A stretch of DNA of 64,000 nucleotides from Streptomyces sp. NBC_00273. GTDB lineage: Bacteria; Actinomycetota; Actinomycetes; Streptomycetales; Streptomycetaceae. How positions within the stretch are numbered: position 1 is the stretch's first letter; the number at the start of each line of letters is the position of its first letter. The notes beneath the pieces are model-generated. The model saw only the letters and a list, made by a program, of their open reading frames with translations, did not search any database and was not told the origin of the DNA. Positions 1 to 7,735 of the stretch are shown here, piece by piece. The position numbers were made by a program, and so were the translations under genes. Location of the stretch: NCBI RefSeq assembly GCF_036178145.1, contig NZ_CP108067.1, positions 9,811,001 to 9,875,000 of the forward strand, read 5' to 3'.

Positions 1-85
1 GCGGGTCGATCAGCAGGCGGGTGTCGCCGAGACGGATCTCGACGCCGGCCCAGGCCAGCCGACGTACGGAAAGGGTGGGGGTCAT
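1..85 (-). CDS. MBL-fold metal-dependent hydrolase, N-terminal part
   Basis: Only the first 28 codons are in the window; the gene runs off the left edge. From the ATG at 85 the protein begins MTPTLSVRRLAW and continues AGVEIRLGDTRLLIDP, the first beta-strands of metallo-beta-lactamase-fold hydrolases of the UlaG/YtnP-like type, where the stretch before the zinc-binding HxHxDH motif ends in LLIDP. The metal ligands lie outside the window. It diverges from the HxlR regulator at 167, and a perfect palindrome lies between them, so it is probably the regulator's target. The family assignment is tentative because so little is visible. Confidence 0.55.
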   Translation of the reverse strand, partial: MTPTLSVRRLAWAGVEIRLGDTRLLIDP

Positions 86-106
86 GGGCAGCGACGCTAG
101 ACGGAT

Positions 107-127
107 CTTGTTGAGAAAGTCAACAAG
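107..127. promoter_or_regulatory. Palindromic operator between hydrolase and HxlR genes
   Basis: CTTGTTGA and TCAACAAG form a perfect 8-bp inverted repeat around the 5-nt spacer GAAAG. It sits 22 bp upstream of the divergent hydrolase start and 40 bp upstream of the HxlR start. HxlR/DUF24 regulators bind such dyads in divergent promoters, so autoregulation plus control of the hydrolase is inferred. Confidence 0.6.
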
Positions 128-166
128 CGCGTTTTGAATCTCAACACCACGATGTAGGGTGGTGGC

Positions 167-796
167 ATGCGCACCTACGGGCAGTACTGCGGCATCGCGA
201 AAGCACTGGACACCATCGGCGACCGATGGACCCTGCTGATCATCCGTGAACTGTTCGCCCTGGGTCCGTGCCGGCACACCGACCTGCGCAACGGGCTGCC
301 CGGGATCGCCAGCAACCTGCTGGTCGACCGGCTCCGCGAACTCGAGGAAGCCGGCCTGATCCACCGCGAGGCCGCCCCGCCGCCGGTGGCCACCACCCTG
401 TTCTCCCTCACCGAGCGTGGCCGCGAGCTGGAGCCGGTGCTGCGGGAGCTGAGCCGGTGGGGCGTGCCGCTGTTGCGTGAGCCGGGCGGCAGCGACACCT
501 TCCGCACCCACTGGCTGGACGTGCCTGCCCGGGCACTGACCGACCACCGCCCCGACCAGCCGGCAATCGCCCTGCAACTGCACGCCGACGGCAGCGAGGA
601 CCTGGTTATCGAAGTCAAGGACGGCTCGGTGCACACCCACGCCGGCCGGGTCGACCACCCCACCGCGTCACTGACCGGACCGCCGCACCTGCTGGCCGCG
701 ACCCTGCTCGGCGACCTCGATTTGAGCGCCGCAGTACAGCAAGGCCTGCGGCTCAGCGGCGAACGCGAGGCAGTACTGCGCATCCTGCCCCGCTGA
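167..796 (+). CDS. HxlR-family winged-helix transcriptional regulator
   Basis: A 209-residue DNA-binding protein. Residues about 8-95 form the HxlR winged helix: a YCGIAKALDTIGDRW start with the hallmark DRWTLLIIREL, recognition helix around SNLLVDRLRELEEAGL and wing near TLFSLTERGREL. Residues about 120-209 form a C-terminal SCP2-like sterol-carrier fold, seen in a subgroup of actinobacterial HxlR proteins and likely to bind a ligand. The Cys at residue 8 is in the position used for thiol sensing in HypR/YodB relatives, which is suggestive only. It diverges from the hydrolase at 85 across a perfect dyad (107-127). Confidence 0.9.
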   Translation: MRTYGQYCGIAKALDTIGDRWTLLIIRELFALGPCRHTDLRNGLPGIASNLLVDRLRELEEAGLIHREAAPPPVATTLFSLTERGRELEPVLRELSRWGVPLLREPGGSDTFRTHWLDVPARALTDHRPDQPAIALQLHADGSEDLVIEVKDGSVHTHAGRVDHPTASLTGPPHLLAATLLGDLDLSAAVQQGLRLSGEREAVLRILPR

Positions 797-954
797 TCCG
801 GGTGAGATGGTAGGCCCGCATGTTGAGGTGTCGCGTGTTCCAGCTTGGACGGCTCTCGTTGGTCACTCTGGGTGGCGAGGCCGGTGTTCGTGGTCCGTCC
901 TCGGACGGATAGGTTCAGCGTGGTGTGTTCGAGCCACTTCTGAAGGGGTCACCG

Positions 955-1182
955 GTGGACATTGTCGCGATCATGGAGGCGCTGGCCGAACAGGGCATAA
1001 CCGTGCTGTTCAAGGCAGATGCTGAGCGGATGGCAGAGAGGCGGAAGCCCTGGACGTTCGTGGCCAGTGGCGCCCCGTTGCGTGACGACATCCTCGTGCG
1101 TACCGATGCTGCGTCGGTGGAGCAGTGCCTCGACGCCTGCCTGCCCCGCCTGCGCGAACTGGGCTTCACTTTCCCCGAGTGA
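955..1182 (+). CDS. Small conserved hypothetical protein
   Basis: A 75-residue acidic protein starting at GTG 955, chosen because AAGGGG lies at 943-948 with a 6-nt spacer; an upstream GTG at 925 has no ribosome site. The text (MDIVAIMEALAEQGITV, then KADAERMAERRKPWTFV and a DAASVEQCLDACLPRLRELG helix) is compact with no signal or membrane segment. It resembles short Streptomyces proteins of unknown function, and I do not recognise a domain. It ends about 30 bp before the convergent recombinase gene at 1214. Confidence 0.6.
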   Translation: MDIVAIMEALAEQGITVLFKADAERMAERRKPWTFVASGAPLRDDILVRTDAASVEQCLDACLPRLRELGFTFPE

Positions 1183-1213
1183 CGAGACATGCCAGCTGGA
1201 GTGGAACGAGAAC

Positions 1214-2680
1214 TCACCGTGTGTGGTCACCGGAGGCGTATCGGCTCCAGGTTCCGCCAGCCTCGGTGACCAGGCGGGTGGCGGTCTTGTCGTGATAGCC
1301 GAGTGCCCTCGCGATGACGGGGGCCGGGGCTTGGAGGACGAGCTGACGGATCGCGGAGGTCCTGCCGCGCTGCGGAGGGACGCCGATCTCACGCAGATGG
1401 ACTTGCAGGCTGACCGGGTTCATCGGCTGTCCGGGCTGACGACCGGGGAAGAGCCATTGTGAACTCCTACTGCTGGCGTAGGGCAGGTGCTGGCGAGACT
1501 GCATGTAGGCCCGCATCAGGTCGGCGACGGGCTTCGGCAGCGGGGACGGCGGGTCTCCCAGCCGGACGGTGACGACGGTCTCGTCGTCGATGACGTCGTC
1601 GACGGCGAGGCGGACGATGCGGCTGACGGGCTGCGCGTAGAGGAGAACGAGGGCGGCGGCGGCCCGGGCCCGCAGGGGCAAGGAGTCGTCGTTGAGGACC
1701 CGGCGGAGGATCGCGAGCTTGCGATGCTGGTGCAGCGGTTCCGAATCCTGAGTGATGACCGCCGGCGGCAGTGTGAGGCGGGGCATCCGGCCGCTCTTCA
1801 TGCACCACCGCAGAAACGACTGGGTCGGACGGCGGGTTGCCACGCACTCGGTGTGCCAGGCGTCGATGTCGGCCTGCTGGCACTGCCCGATCGCCCGTCC
1901 TCGGCCGGCGAGCCATGCGAGGAAGGCGCCGGCCTGGAGGACTTCCTGCTTGGTGTGGTTGGTCTGGGAGCGTCCCAGCGGTCCCTTCTCCGCCTTGGCC
2001 CGCAGGCGCCGCATCTGGTGCCAGGTGGCGAAGTGTCGGAGAAGCTGACGGTGTTCGGGTTCCTCGATGGTGGCAAGTCGTTCGGTCAGCCAGCGTTGGT
2101 AGAGCAGGAGCTGCCGGTCGACCTGCGGGAGGACAGCGCTGTCCATCAGCAAGTCACGCAGGTGAGTGACGGTTCGCCAGGGGGTTTCCTGGTGCAGGCT
2201 GTCATGGGCGAACGGGATACTGCCCGTGGCCAGTCCCTGGAGGAGACGGACGACGTTGGGGTTGCGCAGCCAGATGAGCCGGCTCTTGGGCCGGTTCATC
2301 TCCAGCAGGATCTTGACCAACGGCGGCAACTCCGGGGCGACACAGCCTGTGCCGTCGTCGAGGAGGCAGACGAGCGTATCGGCGAGGGTGCAGTGTTCGC
2401 AGAGGCGTCCGCCAAGCAGCAGCCCCTCGAAGCCGCAGCGGTCGCAGAAGAAGTCGCGGACGATGCCCGGGCAGTCACGGCAGATCGGTGCGCCGTCGGT
2501 GTCCCGCCCGGGCAGCAGCCGGTCGGTGTCGCAGCAGGGGCAGCGGCCACGGACCCGCATCGCGCGGTCGTAGCAGGTTCGACAGATCGGACCGTCCGAC
2601 CACTCGGCGGACTTCGAGGCGCGACGGCCGCAGCGTGCGCAGTCGCGGATCATCCACCGCTCGTACTCCTCGGGCGTCAC
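1214..2680 (-). CDS. Tyrosine recombinase/XerD-like protein with N-terminal zinc ribbons
   Basis: A 488-residue protein starting at GTG 2680, three bases after the stop of the XRE gene. The first 100 residues carry four to five CxxC pairs (CARC, CRTC, CPCC, CDRC, CEHC), a run of zinc ribbons. The C-terminal 180 residues look like a divergent tyrosine-recombinase catalytic domain: an Arg in SRIVRLAVDDV, a second in SAIRQLVLQ, His in ALGYHDK and a candidate nucleophile Tyr in WSRYASG. This is the third member of a Streptomyces cassette (integrase, XRE, zinc-ribbon recombinase) that behaves as a mobile unit. It appears intact while its two partners are broken, so independent activity is doubtful. 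Confidence 0.75.
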   Translation of the reverse strand: MTPEEYERWMIRDCARCGRRASKSAEWSDGPICRTCYDRAMRVRGRCPCCDTDRLLPGRDTDGAPICRDCPGIVRDFFCDRCGFEGLLLGGRLCEHCTLADTLVCLLDDGTGCVAPELPPLVKILLEMNRPKSRLIWLRNPNVVRLLQGLATGSIPFAHDSLHQETPWRTVTHLRDLLMDSAVLPQVDRQLLLYQRWLTERLATIEEPEHRQLLRHFATWHQMRRLRAKAEKGPLGRSQTNHTKQEVLQAGAFLAWLAGRGRAIGQCQQADIDAWHTECVATRRPTQSFLRWCMKSGRMPRLTLPPAVITQDSEPLHQHRKLAILRRVLNDDSLPLRARAAAALVLLYAQPVSRIVRLAVDDVIDDETVVTVRLGDPPSPLPKPVADLMRAYMQSRQHLPYASSRSSQWLFPGRQPGQPMNPVSLQVHLREIGVPPQRGRTSAIRQLVLQAPAPVIARALGYHDKTATRLVTEAGGTWSRYASGDHTR

Positions 2681-2683
2681 CGC

Positions 2684-3010
2684 TCACCCGTCGGGCGTCA
2701 GCCGAACCCGTGTAGGTCGGCGGGCGGCCAGGTTGATCGGCACCTCTTCGCCGGCGGCTCGGCGGGCCGGGAGGTTCTGGGCCGAGGTGGCGATCAGGTC
2801 GGTGGGCGTGCAGTCGAGGATGTCACAGAGCGTGGCCAACACCGGCAGGGACCGTCGTTCCGGGATGCCGGAGACCAGACGGTGGACCTGGGAGGAGGAC
2901 AGTGTGATGCCGCGTTCGCTCAGGTGCGGCAACAGTTCGGCGACGGTGAACATGCCGCGGGCGGCCATCAGCTCGCGCAGGCGCCACCGCTAGCTGATCT
3001 GGCGTGGCAT
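2684..3010 (-). pseudogene. XRE/Cro-type HTH regulator interrupted by an early amber codon
   Basis: Read from the ATG at 3010, which overlaps the TGA of the integrase frame, the protein begins MPRQIS, meets TAG at 2990-2992, and continues RWRLRELMAARGMF into a complete Cro/C1 helix-turn-helix (SSSQVHRLVSGIPERRSLPVLATLCDILDCTP split over about 60 residues). In relatives I recall, the codon after MPRQIS is Tyr, so a single base change explains the stop. Internal ATGs at 2968 and 2953 could allow reinitiation of a 94-residue form lacking the first helix. It lies three bases before the zinc-ribbon recombinase. Confidence 0.75.
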
Positions 3011-3971
3011 CAGGAGGTCCTTCCCTGCCGCAGAGCGGCCTCGATGGTGGCGTCCAGGACACGACGCAGAGAGCGGGTGCGGAAGTCGGAGGAGACGCAG
3101 GTGTAGATCGCGGTGGTGGAAGCGTGGTCGTGGCCGTCCTCGATCAGGTGGGTGATGTAGGACCTGCGCAGCGAGCGGAACTCCAGCGCGGGGTCCAGCC
3201 CGGCTGCGTCCCGGTAGGCGGCGAAGCGGGAGTCCAGGCGTTGGAGCCCGATCCGCGGGCCTCGCTCGGATGGCCACAAGGCCCGGCTGGTCGAGTGCCG
3301 CATCCCGGGACGCACCTCACTGATCCATTCCTCGATCGAGCCGGGCGTCCAGTGCCAGACGGTCAGCACACTGCGACGCTTGGGCGGCGACCCCTTCTTG
3401 GCCTTGCCATAGCGGACCAGCAGGGTTCCGTACCCACCGAACTCCCTGCCCTCCGGATTGCGACCGAAGTCGGTGAGATCCAGCATTCGGGTCTCATTGC
3501 GTCGCAGGCCGTAGGCGTACGCGACCTTGAACAAGGCGGAGTCCCGGAAGGCCGGCAGCCAGCCCTTGCGGCCCTTGCCGTGAACGCGCAAGACCTCCTC
3601 GTCGGCGTGATCGAAGAATGCCTCCAGCTCAGGATTGGTGAAGGCCCGTCGTTTGGCTCGCCCTCGGCTTCGTCGGCGTGCGTCGCGGCGTTCCAGTCGT
3701 AGACCACTTGGACTGGGTGGGTACCGACGTGCCGCAGGCACTCGTCGCTCCAGCCGTAGGCTGGGTTGGTCAGGAAGTCGCAGAATTGCCGCACCGAGCC
3801 CTGATAGTTGCGCAGGGTGGAGCGGACGCAGCCGTGCACAGCCCGCAGATCGGCCGACCGTTCGTCGACGTGCTGCGGCGTCCACTGCCACGGCATCGCA
3901 TCGGCATGCCGGATGAACGCCCGGACCGTGCGTTCCTGGACCGGGCTTTTGTACGCTCGACCGCATCCCAC
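3010..3971 (-). pseudogene. Tyrosine-recombinase integrase, frameshifted and 5'-truncated
   Basis: Two frames must be joined. The upstream frame gives the SAM-like core-binding domain (VQERTVRAFIRHADAMP, then TLRNYQGSVRQFCDFL) down to about 3660. The other frame then carries RRAFTNPELEAFFDHADEEV and the catalytic domain (Arg in GLRRNETRML, SLRRSY, HDHASTTAIY with the nucleophile Tyr) to TGA 3010-3012. One frameshift lies in the run around 3655-3662. The stretch IEDGHDHASTT is about 13 codons shorter than relatives, where a QVGH segment intervenes. The usual N-terminal start is missing upstream of 3971. It would have opened the cassette with the XRE gene and the zinc-ribbon recombinase. Confidence 0.75.
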
Positions 3972-3974
3972 GAC

Positions 3975-4311
3975 CAGGTCGCTGATGACGCCGAGCGGCC
4001 CGACTGGCTGTACTGGTGCTCACGGGACGAGTCGGACCTGCGGGCCGTACCCCCTGCTGACGGCCGCATTGGAGCGCTACGACACCACGCACGTAAGGGA
4101 AGTCGCGCTGTACTCGTCGTGGCTGGCGCAGGCATACGTGGACGCCAACGAAATCGACGAAGCTGCCGCGGTCGCCTCGCGGGTGTACGACCTGGCCGCT
4201 GCCTCGGACTCACCGCGAGCCGTCCAGCGTCTGGACACCGTCCTCGACGCGCTCGCACCACACAGAGACGCCCCGGCAGTGCGTCACCTCCTGGACCGCG
4301 CCGCATCGTAG
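3975..4311 (+). pseudogene. 3' remnant of an XRE/TPR-type transcriptional regulator
   Basis: Plus-strand sequence beginning AERPDWLYWCS near 3990 and, after a frame change near 4045, continuing LLTAALERYDTTHVREVALY and then WLAQAYVDANEIDEAA to a natural stop at 4311. This is the tetratricopeptide C-terminus of a common Streptomyces regulator family. The N-terminal helix-turn-helix and most repeats are missing; the break coincides with the truncated end of the recombinase cassette, suggesting an insertion or deletion junction near 3972. A strong hairpin terminator follows. Confidence 0.6.
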
Positions 4312-4316
4312 GTTCA

Positions 4317-4342
4317 GCGGGCCCGGACGAACCCGGGCCCGC
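4317..4342 (+). terminator. Intrinsic-type hairpin after the TPR remnant
   Basis: GCGGGCCCGG and CCGGGCCCGC form a perfect 10-bp stem around the loop ACGAAC, five bases after the stop at 4311. No T-run follows, which is common in Streptomyces. Confidence 0.65.
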
Positions 4343-4719
4343 CCCGCTACCGTTATGGACGCACCACCCTCGAGTTCGGCTACGAGCCCCCTTCGGAAGA
4401 CTCGAACCCACGGCCTTTGGTCATCGGTCGTGGGTCGCACAGATCCGCGCGGCAATCGCGGCAATTGCGGCGAGCTCGGCGCTCGGGCTGCGCCCTGCAC
4501 TGATGCCGTTGGCGCCATGAGCCTGCTCTTCGCTGGCTTCCCCCTCGCAGATGAGGGCGAGTGATCAGCCAGAGGGCTCGTCGTCGAGTTCCTCGGTTCG
4601 ATGCCCTCGAAGGCAGTGGTCCAGCCCGACCCGACCCGAGGCGACGGCGAACCCGGCGGCCGTCTTGGAGAAGGTCAAGGTCGAAGTCGGCTAACGCCGG
4701 ATCGGTGTGGCCGAGCGCC
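4343..4719. other. Intergenic stretch without a supported gene
   Basis: Frames open here on both strands show no family resemblance or good ribosome site. It separates the TPR remnant from the 3' end of the SUKH gene. Confidence 0.5.
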
Positions 4720-5343
4720 TCAGTACGGCTCGAAGCTCGGCTGGACGGGGCCAATCTCGCCGGCGGTAACCAATTCTTCCAGGTCCTCCGGCTCCAGGAA
4801 CTCCAGGGCTTCCGGTTCGATGCCGTGGTAGCGGTCGACATCAAGCAGCCGCCGCACGAACGCAAGGGTGAAGCCTGAAAACGGGCCATCGAAGGTCTCG
4901 CATCCCTCTTCGTGGGCCATCGTGACGATCTTCCATCGGTCCGGATCCGGGTCACAGGGCAGGAAGAAGTGCTCGTCGCCGCTGTAGTCGTATCCCCACG
5001 AGATCAGCCCACCGGGCTCAGGGTGGAAGGGGTACGGGATGTGCTCGGTGTCGCCGCGGCCGAGGGCCCTGTCTCGGCGCTCGGCGAAGACTCCGTGGGT
5101 CTTGCGCATGCGCTCCAGCAGCGGGCTTGTGCCACGGGGGTGGAAGACAACGAGCTCGCCGGAGATGACCCCGGTGCCGTAGGCGTTGAGAAGCGCCTTG
5201 AAATCACTGGGCAGAGCGGACCCTATGTGTTGCTCGACTTCGGTCCAGTCATCCGGGCTGGACTGCCAGTGGGCCGACTTGCCCAGCAGGGCCCGCAACT
5301 CATCCAACGAGGACACGCACCGCTCCGAACTCCAGTCGCTCAA
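4720..5343 (-). CDS. SMI1/KNR4 (SUKH) family protein
   Basis: A 207-residue cytoplasmic protein. The SUKH pattern is clear: WTEVEQHIGSALPSDFKALL, then YGTGVISGELVVFHP, a WGYDYSGDEHFFL strand pair and a WKIVTMAHEEGCETF segment with a C-terminal acidic helix (PEALEFLEPEDLEELV). Proteins of this superfamily act mainly as immunity proteins against contact-dependent or polymorphic toxins; no toxin gene is adjacent, so it may be an orphan immunity gene. It faces away from the IS110 element that begins about 150 bp beyond its start. Confidence 0.8.
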   Translation of the reverse strand: MSDWSSERCVSSLDELRALLGKSAHWQSSPDDWTEVEQHIGSALPSDFKALLNAYGTGVISGELVVFHPRGTSPLLERMRKTHGVFAERRDRALGRGDTEHIPYPFHPEPGGLISWGYDYSGDEHFFLPCDPDPDRWKIVTMAHEEGCETFDGPFSGFTLAFVRRLLDVDRYHGIEPEALEFLEPEDLEELVTAGEIGPVQPSFEPY

Positions 5344-5486
5344 CCTTCCCTACGTTGTTCTGCGGGACAGGGCGAGCTCTTCGTATGGTTCTCCCACCCC
5401 GGGGCGTCGGGTGTGGCTTTCAACCTTCTGCCGCTTGTGGCTTCCATCGATTGGCCGCCCGACGCCCCACGACGACTCGGCTGCCA

Positions 5487-6786
5487 ATTAGGAATTGCGA
5501 ATGATCGCTCCGTAGGGAATCGACAGCGAGGTCGTCCGTCGGGAGGCACCACCACACCCCACCGCACGGAGGCACCATATGGCCGCGATCTGGGCCGGCA
5601 TCGACGCAGGCAAGACCCACCACCACTGCGTCGCGATCGACGAGAGCGGCCACCGGCTGCTGTCCCGACGCGTCACCAACGACGAGCCCGAACTCCTCGA
5701 ACTCCTCACCGACGTCCTGGCCCTGGGAAACGAGGTGACCTGGGGCATCGACCTGGCCGACGGCGGAGCCGCCCTGGCCATCTCGATCCTCCTCAACCAC
5801 GACCAGCCGGTGAACTACATCTCCGGCCGGGCCATCCACCGCGCCTCCGAGAGCTACCGCGGCGAGGGCAAGACCGACGCCAAAGACGCCGCCGTCATCG
5901 CCGACCAGGTCCGCATCCGCCGCGACCTGCACCCCATACGCACCGGCGACGAGACGGTCATCGACCTCAAGATCCTCACCGGCCGCCGCATCGACCTCGT
6001 CGCCGACCGAACCCGAACCGTCAACCGTCTCCGGGCCCAGCTCACCGGGATCTTCCCCGGCCTGGAACGGACCCTGGACCTCACCAACAAGGGCCCGCTG
6101 ACGCTGCTGACCGGCTACCAGACCCCTGCGGCCATCCGCCGGCTCGGCGCCAAGCGCCTGGAGACCTGGCTGCGCAACCGCAAGGTCCTCCGCGCCGATC
6201 AGCTCTCCGCGACCGCGGTCGAAGCAGCCGAACGCCAGCACACCAGCCTGCCCGGGGAGAAGCTGACCGCCCAGATAGTGCACACGCTCGCGAAGGAGGT
6301 GATGGCCCTCAACGAGCAGGTCGCCGAGCTCGACAAGCTCATCGAGGCCCGGTTTTGCGACCACCAGCACTTCGAAGTGATCACCAGCATGCCCGGCCTC
6401 GGCATCATCCTCGGCGCCGAGTTCCTGGCCGCCACCGGCGGCGACATGGCCGTCTTCGGCACCCCCGACCGCCTCGCCGGCTTCGGCGGCGTCGCCCCCG
6501 TCCCACGCGACTCCGGCAAGATCAGCGGCAACCTGCGACGCCCGCAGCGATACAACCGACGGCTCCAGCGCGTGCTCTATACCTCCGCGCTGTTCAGCAT
6601 CCGACGGTCCGAGGAATCCCGCCGGTTCTACGACCGCAAACGCGCCGAGGGTAAACGTCACACCCAAGCCGTGCTTGCCCTCGCACGCCGCCGCGTCAAC
6701 GTCCTCTGGGCCCTCCTCCGCGACGGACGGTGCTACGAGCTCACGCCCCCGACCGCCCTCGCGGCTTGACAGACGGCATTAGGAAT
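5487..6786 (+). mobile_element. IS110-family insertion sequence (boundaries tentative)
   Basis: The 9-mer ATTAGGAAT occurs at 5487-5495 and again at 6778-6786, immediately outside the transposase gene. IS110 elements lack terminal inverted repeats and are bounded by short identical core dinucleotide/oligonucleotide copies, so these could be the left and right cores. The left noncoding part would then be only about 83 nt, short for a bridge RNA, so the true left end may lie further left (within 5344-5487). Confidence 0.45.
5579..6769 (+). CDS. IS110-family transposase (RuvC-like DEDD plus Tnp domain)
   Basis: A 396-residue, apparently intact recombinase. The N-terminal RuvC-like domain shows the first Asp in IWAGIDAGKTHHH, a second acidic motif in VTWGIDLADGG and the paired Asp in KTDAKDAAVIADQ. 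The C-terminal transposase_20 domain has SMPGLGIILGAEFLA, then LAGFGGVAPVPRDSGK with the catalytic Ser, and ends RFYDRKRAEGKRHTQAV. The start is ATG 5579 after GGAGGCACCAT. IS110 enzymes act with a structured bridge RNA transcribed from the noncoding end, here expected in the region before 5579. Confidence 0.92.
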   Translation: MAAIWAGIDAGKTHHHCVAIDESGHRLLSRRVTNDEPELLELLTDVLALGNEVTWGIDLADGGAALAISILLNHDQPVNYISGRAIHRASESYRGEGKTDAKDAAVIADQVRIRRDLHPIRTGDETVIDLKILTGRRIDLVADRTRTVNRLRAQLTGIFPGLERTLDLTNKGPLTLLTGYQTPAAIRRLGAKRLETWLRNRKVLRADQLSATAVEAAERQHTSLPGEKLTAQIVHTLAKEVMALNEQVAELDKLIEARFCDHQHFEVITSMPGLGIILGAEFLAATGGDMAVFGTPDRLAGFGGVAPVPRDSGKISGNLRRPQRYNRRLQRVLYTSALFSIRRSEESRRFYDRKRAEGKRHTQAVLALARRRVNVLWALLRDGRCYELTPPTALAA

Positions 6787-6788
6787 CG

Positions 6789-6870
6789 GTGACAACGCTC
6801 AGCCTTCGGTGTCACAGGACTGACCTCTCGCAGTGAGGGTTGAGCGTTCTCACCGAAGGTTGGTGAGAAC
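6789..6870. repeat. Cluster of complementary segments and a perfect dyad
   Basis: GTTCTCACC (6846-6854) and GGTGAGAAC (6862-6870) form a perfect 9-bp dyad with a 7-nt loop. GTGACA (6789-6794) and TGTCAC (6810-6815) form another. In addition AACGCTCA (6794-6801) complements TGAGCGTT (6841-6848) and CCTTCGGTG (6804-6812) complements CACCGAAGG (6851-6859), an A-B-A'-B' order typical of a pseudoknot. It lies between the IS110 right end and the gene at 6941; function unknown. Confidence 0.6.
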
Positions 6871-6940
6871 GAGGCTTTCGCGCCCACGGTCGAGTGCCTG
6901 GAATCTCGTCTCATGTACCGGATCCACGAGGATAGGGGAC

Positions 6941-7639
6941 ATGGAAAGCTTTGCGCCGGTGAGCGTCCTTGCCCTTCGTCCTGTCCTTCCGCATCCGAAG
7001 GCGGTGAAGAAGGGGGCGGGTATACGTCCGTTGATCGATGGCCGCGACGTGTTGCAGGAGAGCCACCCGGATGGCGATTCGAGTTGCTACCAGGAGAGGT
7101 GGTTCGGTTCGCCCGAGACGTGGCCGCTGTGGGCCGGCGACGGGCCTCGGCGTGTCGAGCTGTCGAACAACGACTGCGACACCGGCTGCTGTGGAGGAGT
7201 GTTCGTCACCATCCAACGCTTTGGCGATCTCATCGAGTGGACAGACTGGGAGAACACCAACGACAACCGGGTCCCGGTCCCGCCCGAGATCCACTTCGAC
7301 GCCGCGCAGTACGACGCTGAACTGGCCAGGGTCGTGGCGGACCACGGCTGGGAGGAGCCCGTCGACACCGCAGCACGCCTGCTGGCCGACCGGATCGCCG
7401 CCTCCGACTGGTTTGAGCGGTGGAACTGCGAGCGGTTCACGCACGGCATCAGTGTCAGTGAGCGCGGAGATTCTCCTAAAGTGATCATGCACTTCGTGAC
7501 CGACGGGTTCGGTCCGGGCGGGGTGTTCCGCTGGCATGTGATGCCGGTGTCCATGCAGGAGCCCATCGGAGATCAGGTGCGGCGCTTCGTTGAGCGGATC
7601 ACGGCCACAGACCCCCGGGAGAGCGCACAAGGCCTCTGA
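6941..7639 (+). CDS. Conserved hypothetical protein
   Basis: A 232-residue soluble protein starting at ATG 6941 (AGGATAGGGG upstream). Visible features are an early RPLIDGRDVL segment, a DCDTGCCGG cluster typical of small Streptomyces proteins that follow the D-G-C-C-G pattern, a DWENTNDN stretch and a C-terminal RFVERITATDP helix. There is no signal peptide or membrane segment. I do not recognise a named family; the arrangement (LSNNDCDTGCCGGVFVTI) resembles uncharacterised proteins often annotated near immunity genes. Confidence 0.7.
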   Translation: MESFAPVSVLALRPVLPHPKAVKKGAGIRPLIDGRDVLQESHPDGDSSCYQERWFGSPETWPLWAGDGPRRVELSNNDCDTGCCGGVFVTIQRFGDLIEWTDWENTNDNRVPVPPEIHFDAAQYDAELARVVADHGWEEPVDTAARLLADRIAASDWFERWNCERFTHGISVSERGDSPKVIMHFVTDGFGPGGVFRWHVMPVSMQEPIGDQVRRFVERITATDPRESAQGL

Positions 7640-7735
7640 CGCATGGCGGGTGGGGATCTGCCTGACGACCGAGGCCAGTAGGCCGTGTTTTAGATCGGGG
7701 TTCCGGTCCACGCCTCGCGCCGTGATGATCATGGT

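Noticed and set aside
1487..3106. A 539-codon plus-strand frame opposite the recombinase cassette
   Set aside because: No recognisable protein text; the minus strand has zinc-ribbon, HTH and recombinase motifs.
4380..4420. GGGTTCGAGTC on the minus strand, looks like a tRNA T arm
   Set aside because: The flanking bases do not pair as a T stem and no acceptor or anticodon arm can be built, so it is not listed as a tRNA.
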